From an uncultured Psychrobacter sp. (GTDB taxonomy: Bacteria > Pseudomonadota > Gammaproteobacteria > Pseudomonadales > Moraxellaceae): DNA of 64,000 nucleotides. The stretch covers positions 372,001 through 436,000 of the forward strand of contig NZ_CANMRN010000002.1 of assembly GCF_947500265.1 (NCBI RefSeq). Reading direction: 5' to 3'. The notes beneath the pieces were generated by a model that was given only the letters and a program-made list of their open reading frames with translations, did not search any database and had not been told where the DNA came from. Of this stretch, positions 59,212-64,000 are shown in pieces; the first letter of the stretch is position 1; the number at the start of each line of letters is the position of its first letter. Position numbers and translations under genes: made by a program.

Positions 59212-59880
59212 CTAAAAATTCAGACGGCCGCCCTTTTTTTCTGCTCGCTTAAAGGCATCTCGTTCTTCGCAGCGTTTGAGCCAGTTCAAAAGATTGGTAT
59301 ATTTACTCTGATCTAAACCTGCACCAGCATTGGCACCCAAGACTGCAAGATGCATTTGAATATCAGCGGCGCTAAATTCACTACCTGCAAACCAATGGTT
59401 TTCATGTAAGTGACGCTCCATCATATCTAGCATCTTCTCCAAACTGCTACTGATCATGTTCTTTTCAATCTGACCTTGAATTTTTTTGCTAATAGGTTTG
59501 ATTAACATTGGCGACTGAGACACTACTTTCGTGAATACCAAACGCATGACCAACAGCGGCATTAATGAAGCCTCTGCAAAGTGTAGCCAAAACGTATAGG
59601 CTTCCCATGCTGCTTCGTTATTATCGTCAGGTTTGAACTGCTTTTCTTTATCATAGTGCTTAATCAAATACTCAATGATAAACCCTGATTCAATCAGCAC
59701 ACGATCGTCTGCTTCTAATATTGGTGCATTACCAATCAGATGCACTTGCTTTAGGCTATCAGGAGCACGGTATGCCTTGTTGCGCTCATAGCAAGTCAGT
59801 TTATAATCGGCACCGAGCTCTTCCAAAAGCCAGATAATACGAAACGAGCGCGAGTTTGCTAAATGATGAAGATGTAACAT
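59212..59880 (-). CDS. Glutathione S-transferase family protein
   Basis: 222 residues. A thioredoxin-like N-terminal domain (MLHLHHLANSRSFRIIWLLE) is followed by GNAPILEADDRVLIESGFII containing the glutathione-binding Glu-Ser pair. A helical C-terminal domain carries the ENHWFAGSEFSAADIQMH motif. It is cytoplasmic; conjugation or peroxidase activity is possible, substrate unknown. AGGACGG precedes the ATG. Confidence 0.92.
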   Translation of the reverse strand: MLHLHHLANSRSFRIIWLLEELGADYKLTCYERNKAYRAPDSLKQVHLIGNAPILEADDRVLIESGFIIEYLIKHYDKEKQFKPDDNNEAAWEAYTFWLHFAEASLMPLLVMRLVFTKVVSQSPMLIKPISKKIQGQIEKNMISSSLEKMLDMMERHLHENHWFAGSEFSAADIQMHLAVLGANAGAGLDQSKYTNLLNWLKRCEERDAFKRAEKKGGRLNF

Positions 59881-60074
59881 AAACCGTCCTAGTTATATAT
59901 TGTAGTAAATCAGCCATAATATCTCAGATATAGCACCATACGTTTACTCGATCGTGGCACTACTGCTCTCGATAATAGCGTAATTTGTACTTCTTTAATA
60001 CTGTGAGTTGGCAGACATACTGGAAAACAATGCCTACCGAATAGATACTATCTAAGACGGTGTACTCTTTGGCA

Positions 60075-61145
60075 TCAATCTAAATGTAATGCTTCAATCT
60101 TGCGCGTCATTTTATCTATCTTTTGCTGATATTTTTTGATCTGACGGAATCGATGCGCGATTAGCACGCCTTTGATACGGCGATTTTTCAGGCGGCGACG
60201 TGGTGGAAAACTGCCTACTTGTGGCTCATTGTAGCCATGTAAGCGGTCTTCACGTTTACGCGCCATATAACCCAGCGCACTATCAGCAATCATAATCAGC
60301 AGTGCGATAAAGATCATGCTGTACATCAGCATGGAGCCACCATCATGTAAGTTACGATCTAAAATTGCGATTGAGAAGATAAACAAGAATATTGGCTCAA
60401 GGTAGCACAGAGTTCCAAAAAGTGAGACAGGCAACTTCTGACTGGCCACCATTGTTAGTGACATTGCAGCGGTACTGATGATGCCTAATAACGGCAACAG
60501 ATACCAAAGCTTGTGGTTGGTGATTGCTACTTCAAAACCGCCATTCATATACAGCGCGACAAGTACCACTGGCAACAACAATACAAGGTCTGAAATCAAA
60601 CCAGTAATAGGTGGTACTGCCAACTTGCGGCGTAGTAGATAATAAGGAGGATAACCCAAGCAAACAAACAAAGTCGCCCAAGAAATAGCACCATACTCAA
60701 AAATATCGTAAGCGATGCCAAGACCTGCACATACGATAGCAGCCCACTGAAGTAAGCTCATGTCTTCGTTGTAAAAGAACCTGCCGACAACAATCATAAT
60801 CATAGGATATAGGAAGTAACCCAACGTGACCTCAAGCCCCAAGCCATTGACTGGCGCCCACATAAATATCCAGATTTGCGCGCCCAAAATTGGTGTGGGT
60901 AGTATAAATAGAAACCACTCTTTTGCGTTTTTTAGTGTTTTTAGATAATCAAAAATGTGCTGCCACTGCTTTAGTACGCTGACCAGCAGTACGAGACTAA
61001 AAAACATTGTCAGTACGCGCCACGAAGCGACTTGCGTACCTGATAATGGTTGCAGCAGTAGACCAAATAAGAACAGTAATGAGTATAAAAAATTTGCAGC
61101 GACAGCGGTGATTGTACCCTGCGAGGTTTGGTTAGTAGTCAGCAT
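60075..61145 (-). CDS. EamA-family transporter, copy 1
   Basis: About 356 residues with ten predicted membrane segments in two EamA halves, related to the RarD/drug-metabolite exporters. A basic C-terminal cytoplasmic tail follows (PPRRRLKNRRIKG). It is strongly similar over its whole length to the next gene upstream (both start MLTTNQT and share APVNGLG/APVNGFG, VTLGYF, YPPYYLLRR). The start is the ATG at 61145, with AAGG 8 nt upstream. Translation could be extended through a hairpin-bearing leader, but that segment is basic and unlike the paralog. Substrate unknown; amino-acid or drug export is the family norm. Confidence 0.85.
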   Translation of the reverse strand: MLTTNQTSQGTITAVAANFLYSLLFLFGLLLQPLSGTQVASWRVLTMFFSLVLLVSVLKQWQHIFDYLKTLKNAKEWFLFILPTPILGAQIWIFMWAPVNGLGLEVTLGYFLYPMIMIVVGRFFYNEDMSLLQWAAIVCAGLGIAYDIFEYGAISWATLFVCLGYPPYYLLRRKLAVPPITGLISDLVLLLPVVLVALYMNGGFEVAITNHKLWYLLPLLGIISTAAMSLTMVASQKLPVSLFGTLCYLEPIFLFIFSIAILDRNLHDGGSMLMYSMIFIALLIMIADSALGYMARKREDRLHGYNEPQVGSFPPRRRLKNRRIKGVLIAHRFRQIKKYQQKIDKMTRKIEALHLD

Positions 61146-61184
61146 CACAACAGCCTTTAAAGATTGGGGCACATCCATGGCAAT

Positions 61185-61230
61185 TTTTAAAAAAAACAAA
61201 AGCCTCAGACGAGAACGTCTGAGGCTTTTG
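61185..61230 (-). terminator. Hairpin with T-run before EamA copy 1
   Basis: A perfect 15-bp stem, CAAAAGCCTCAGACG / CGTCTGAGGCTTTTG, with loop TTCT (minus strand) is followed by TTTTTTTT. It lies 41 nt before the EamA copy 1 start codon and about 155 nt after the stop of copy 2. It is either the terminator of copy 2 or an attenuator of copy 1. Confidence 0.85.
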
Positions 61231-61385
61231 CATATAAGGTCGTCGCGCAATCTAAGTTGAACGCTTTTGATGTGTTAGGCTTACATCATGGTCGGCATTA
61301 TGTCAAAGTCAGAATGAATAAGCAATGCCGCTGTTCATCTAGTGTTTAAACTTCTGCATTGAGTAAATTTAATGCAGGTAAGTGC

Positions 61386-62456
61386 TTATTTTGCATCAAG
61401 TTGTTCGATTTTTTGCTGTATCTTATCCATCTTCTTTTGGTAACGGCGAATCTTACGAAAACGATGGGCTTTTAGCACGCCATCGATACGCTGATTGATA
61501 AAATGACGACGCGGTGGAAAGCCGCCAATCTGAAGCTCTCTATAGCCATGCAAGCGGTCATTACGCTGACGAACGAGATAGCCTTTTACGCTATCAGCCA
61601 TCATGACCAGTAGCGCAAGCGTAATCATGCCGTACATAAAGAGTGAACCACCTTCCTCAAGGCTTTGACTCAGAATCGTGATAGACAACACAAATAATAG
61701 CATCGGCTCTATATAACTTAGCGCTCCAAACAGTGAAACAGGCAACTTACTACTGGCAATCATCGTCAGCGACATCGCAAGCGCACTAAAAGCACCAAGC
61801 AGCGGTAACAGATACCAGAACTTCATGTCTTGCGCAGCAACATCAAAACCGCCCGTCATGTAGAGCACGATGAGCACTACTGGTGTCAACAGCGTCAAAT
61901 CAAACAATAACCCTGTAATGGGCGGTACAGAAAGGGTGCGCCGTAGCAGATAATACGGTGGATACCCCAAGCATACAAACAGTGTCACCCAAGAGACTGA
62001 ACCATACTGAACAATATCATAGCCGATACCGAGTGCTGCAAATATTGCGGCAGCCCACTGCAAGATGCTCATATACTCATGATAAAAGAATCGACCAAGC
62101 ACAATCATCACTAGCGGCAATAAGAAATAACCCAACGTGACATCGAGACCAAAACCATTGACCGGCGCCCACATAAACAACCAAATCTGTCCCCCTAAGA
62201 TTGGCGCAGGCAATATAAATATTAACCATTCCTTGATTGTCTTTAGCGTATTTATATAATCAAAAATACGTTGCCATTGTTTAGTCAAACTGACCAATAT
62301 CACCAAACTGAGCAACATCATGAGCACACGCCATGATGCCACCTGCGTCCCTGTTAAGGGCAGCATAAACAGTCCAAACAAAAACATCATCGAGAATAAA
62401 AAGCTCGATGATACCGAAGCAACCGTTCCCTGAAAAGTTTGATTGGTCGTAAGCAT
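61386..62456 (-). CDS. EamA-family transporter, copy 2 (tandem paralog)
   Basis: About 356 residues, the same length as copy 1, with ten membrane segments and a basic Arg/Lys/Gln tail (KIRRYQKKMDKIQQKIEQLD). The start MLTTNQTFQGTVASVSSSFL aligns with copy 1. AAGG lies 8 nt before the ATG at 62456 in the identical context AAGGCTGTTGTT. Tandem duplication explains the pair, including the upstream hairpin and ribosome site. It follows gyrA by about 175 bp. Confidence 0.85.
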   Translation of the reverse strand: MLTTNQTFQGTVASVSSSFLFSMMFLFGLFMLPLTGTQVASWRVLMMLLSLVILVSLTKQWQRIFDYINTLKTIKEWLIFILPAPILGGQIWLFMWAPVNGFGLDVTLGYFLLPLVMIVLGRFFYHEYMSILQWAAAIFAALGIGYDIVQYGSVSWVTLFVCLGYPPYYLLRRTLSVPPITGLLFDLTLLTPVVLIVLYMTGGFDVAAQDMKFWYLLPLLGAFSALAMSLTMIASSKLPVSLFGALSYIEPMLLFVLSITILSQSLEEGGSLFMYGMITLALLVMMADSVKGYLVRQRNDRLHGYRELQIGGFPPRRHFINQRIDGVLKAHRFRKIRRYQKKMDKIQQKIEQLDAK

Positions 62457-62505
62457 AACAACAGCCTTAAAAAATAGAACCTTATTTACAGTATTGAAAA
62501 AATGA

Positions 62506-62550
62506 GAATTAAAAAACAAAAGCCTCCGACGATAACGTCAGAGGCTTTTT
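62506..62550 (-). terminator. Hairpin with T-run before EamA copy 2
   Basis: The stem AAAAGCCTCTGACG / CGTCGGAGGCTTTT (one U-G wobble) with loop TTAT is followed by GTTTTTTAA on the minus strand. It may terminate gyrA (stop about 85 nt upstream) or attenuate the EamA gene. The segment 62605-62614 is fully complementary to its loop and inner stem. Confidence 0.85.
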
Positions 62551-62631
62551 TCTAGAAAAATGCTAAGAGACTAGACTCAAAAGCTAATTACCAAGACTAT
62601 TACTCGTCATCGTCTTATGCATAGTTAGTCT

Positions 62632-62637
62632 ATTATA
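62632..62637 (-). promoter_or_regulatory. Possible -10 box at the gyrA stop codon
   Basis: The minus strand reads TATAAT across the gyrA TAA. It could start a short leader RNA of about 75 nt before the hairpin of EamA copy 2. No good -35 box is seen, so confidence is low. Confidence 0.3.
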
Positions 62638-64000
62638 GATTGTCACTTGGTTTATGATCGTTTGCAATATCAATCACATCATCGACGTCAGTAGTTGCAG
62701 TATTGTCAGTTGTCGCATCAATATCTATCTGCTCTTGACCTTCTACTTCAAACGTACCGTCTTCTCTCATGGCATCGATAAGCTCATCATCGTTCTCTTC
62801 ATGCTCAACACGCGCCATGGCAACCAGTTTTTCATCTTTTGACAGACGAATCAATGTTACGCCTTGCGTATTACGACCAGAGCTAGCAACATGCTCAACT
62901 GGGGTACGAACCAACGTACCTTTATCAGAGATTAGAATAATATCATCAGTAGAGTCGACCTTGGTCGCTCGTACTAAAGCGCCATTACGCTCACTGGTCT
63001 TGATAGCGATCACACCGCCACCGCCACGATTTTGCGTATTGAACTCATCGATAAAGGTACGTTTACCAAAGCCGTTTTCACAAGCAATCAAGATTTCACG
63101 TACATCATCTTCGATAACGACTAATGATTTGATAAATTCATCAGTAGCCAGACGCATACCGCGGACGCCTTTTGCCGTACGACCCATCGCACGCGCATCA
63201 TTCTCATCAAAACGAATGGCTTTACCACTTGAAGCAAACAACATCACTTCTTGGCTACCGTTAGTGATACGAGCGCTGACCAATTTATCACCGTCTTCTA
63301 GTCCAACCGCAATCAAACCGTTCGAGCGAATATTGGCAAACTGCTTCAGTTCTACCCGCTTCACTGTACCGTTGGCCGTGGCAAAGAAGACAAAAGGCGG
63401 CTCTGCTTGGTTGCTATCTTCTATCGAATCGTCATCATTGCTTACTTCTGATACCTCACTTACTACTGATGTATCTTCCACGATTTTTGGAATTGGCAAT
63501 ATCGTCGTAACGGTTTCGTCGCTATTTAGACCAATTAGATTGACCAATGGACGACCGCGAGCACCGCGACTAGCAATCGGCACTTCAAAACCACGTAGAC
63601 TAAAGACACGTCCACTATCAGTGAAACACAGTACCGTAGAATGCGTTGATGTTACGACTAAGTGATCGATTACATCGTCTTCTTTCATTGCCGTAGCAGA
63701 CTTACCTTTACCGCCACGTTTTTGTGCGACATAGTCATCAATCGGCTGAGTTTTGGCGTAGCCAGTACGCGATACCGTCATGACGACCGTTTGCTCAGGG
63801 ATAAGGTCTTCACGACTAAAGTCCATACGTGAATCGATGATATCGGTACGGCGCTCATCACCAAAGTTATCACGAATCTCGATCATCTCATTAGAGATAA
63901 TAGCCATCAGCTTATCAAAATCGCCAAGAATAGACTCTAAATGCGCGATTTCACGTAATAGGTCTTGGTATTCTTCAGTCAGCTTGTCTTGCTCAAGACC
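62633..64000 (-). CDS. gyrA: DNA gyrase subunit A, C-terminal part (cut by window edge)
   Basis: A partial gene: the reading frame is open to the right edge and the start lies outside. Visible are the end of the coiled-coil arm (LTEEYQDLLREIAHLESILG) and the C-terminal DNA-wrapping beta-pinwheel with the GyrA box QKRGGKG (about 63706-63725). That box distinguishes it from parC. Blade repeats follow (VFSLRGFEVP, VKRVELKQF, IRFDENDARAMGR, GKRTFIDEF). Two acidic stretches are unusual: an insert between early blades (EDTSVVSEVSEVSNDDDSIE) and a long Asp/Thr-rich C-terminal tail. The quinolone-resistance region is not in the window. Confidence 0.96.
   Translation of the reverse strand, partial: GLEQDKLTEEYQDLLREIAHLESILGDFDKLMAIISNEMIEIRDNFGDERRTDIIDSRMDFSREDLIPEQTVVMTVSRTGYAKTQPIDDYVAQKRGGKGKSATAMKEDDVIDHLVVTSTHSTVLCFTDSGRVFSLRGFEVPIASRGARGRPLVNLIGLNSDETVTTILPIPKIVEDTSVVSEVSEVSNDDDSIEDSNQAEPPFVFFATANGTVKRVELKQFANIRSNGLIAVGLEDGDKLVSARITNGSQEVMLFASSGKAIRFDENDARAMGRTAKGVRGMRLATDEFIKSLVVIEDDVREILIACENGFGKRTFIDEFNTQNRGGGGVIAIKTSERNGALVRATKVDSTDDIILISDKGTLVRTPVEHVASSGRNTQGVTLIRLSKDEKLVAMARVEHEENDDELIDAMREDGTFEVEGQEQIDIDATTDNTATTDVDDVIDIANDHKPSDNL

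Noticed and set aside
60075..61250. Longer form of EamA copy 1 starting at a TTG at 61250
   Set aside because: The extra residues are translated from a perfect terminator-type hairpin, and the paralog supports the start at 61145.
62590..62625. Leader peptide MHKTMTSNSLGN before EamA copy 2
   Set aside because: Not annotated as a gene because no ribosome site is visible and the residues show no clear run of one amino acid; kept only as part of the attenuator hypothesis.
62769..63665. 298-residue plus-strand ORF
   Set aside because: It lies wholly antisense to gyrA, is Ser/Arg/Thr-rich without a domain, and has no ribosome site; it mirrors the codon bias of gyrA.

Overview
The window looks like a chromosomal segment of a Gram-negative gammaproteobacterium of the Moraxellaceae, most likely Psychrobacter. 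This is inferred from the moderately AT-rich sequence, the lpxA-fabZ-lpxD-bamA-rseP-dxr-cdsA-uppS-frr-pyrH block, a cyanide-insensitive-type cytochrome bd oxidase, the MurU/AmgK recycling pair, and many Asn/Gln/Ser/Asp-rich extensions on otherwise conserved proteins. No species-level claim is possible from the sequence alone. I see no insertion sequence, prophage, integrase or CRISPR array. This is mostly core chromosome.

Layout. 1-3.7 kb: a lipocalin with an unusually long polar N-terminal extension, a Nudix/ThiE-like fusion, and a small HemP-type gene behind a Fur-like operator. 3.7-12.5 kb: tamB and tamA on the minus strand. 12.9-19.3 kb: an LplT-like transporter, coq7, a secreted TPR-like protein and a large lipoprotein hydrolase. 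19.7-22.4 kb: a cytochrome bd operon ending in a 38-residue DUF2474 protein. 22.6-29.5 kb: murU-amgK diverging from lptD-surA. 30-36.4 kb: an exo/endonuclease-like membrane protein, asd, a SOUL heme-binding protein, tgt and an NSS-family sodium symporter. 36.7-50.2 kb: a long minus-strand envelope and isoprenoid cluster (rimO, pyrH, frr, uppS, cdsA, dxr, rseP, bamA, lpxD, fabZ, lpxA). 50.4-53.6 kb: the nitrogen two-component pair ntrB-ntrC. 53.8 kb: tRNA-Leu(UAG). 54.1-59.9 kb: accessory genes (ribbon-helix-helix protein, DJ-1/PfpI protein, protein kinase, DUF815 ATPase, rnz, a small membrane protein, a glutathione S-transferase). 60-62.5 kb: two tandem paralogous EamA exporters, each preceded by a near-identical hairpin plus T-run. 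62.6-64 kb: the 3' part of gyrA, cut by the window edge.

The dominant theme is the outer membrane. TamA/TamB, LptD/SurA, BamA, LpxA/LpxD/FabZ, RseP, UppS and CdsA together make, transport, assemble and monitor lipid A, LPS/LOS, phospholipid and beta-barrel proteins, while MurU/AmgK recycle peptidoglycan. Skp/OmpH, often found between bamA and lpxD in relatives, is absent from that position.

The least explained elements are non-coding: the paired hairpins before the EamA genes, one of which has a perfectly matching alternative pairing partner; a nested dyad at 1875-1929; a 16-bp tandem repeat between the kinase and DUF815 genes; and inverted repeats before tamA, cydA and tgt. The recurring low-complexity extensions and insertions (lipocalin, TamA POTRA region, LptD, NtrB, NtrC, RimO, GyrA) are also notable. 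I found no strong candidate for a wholly new multi-gene system.
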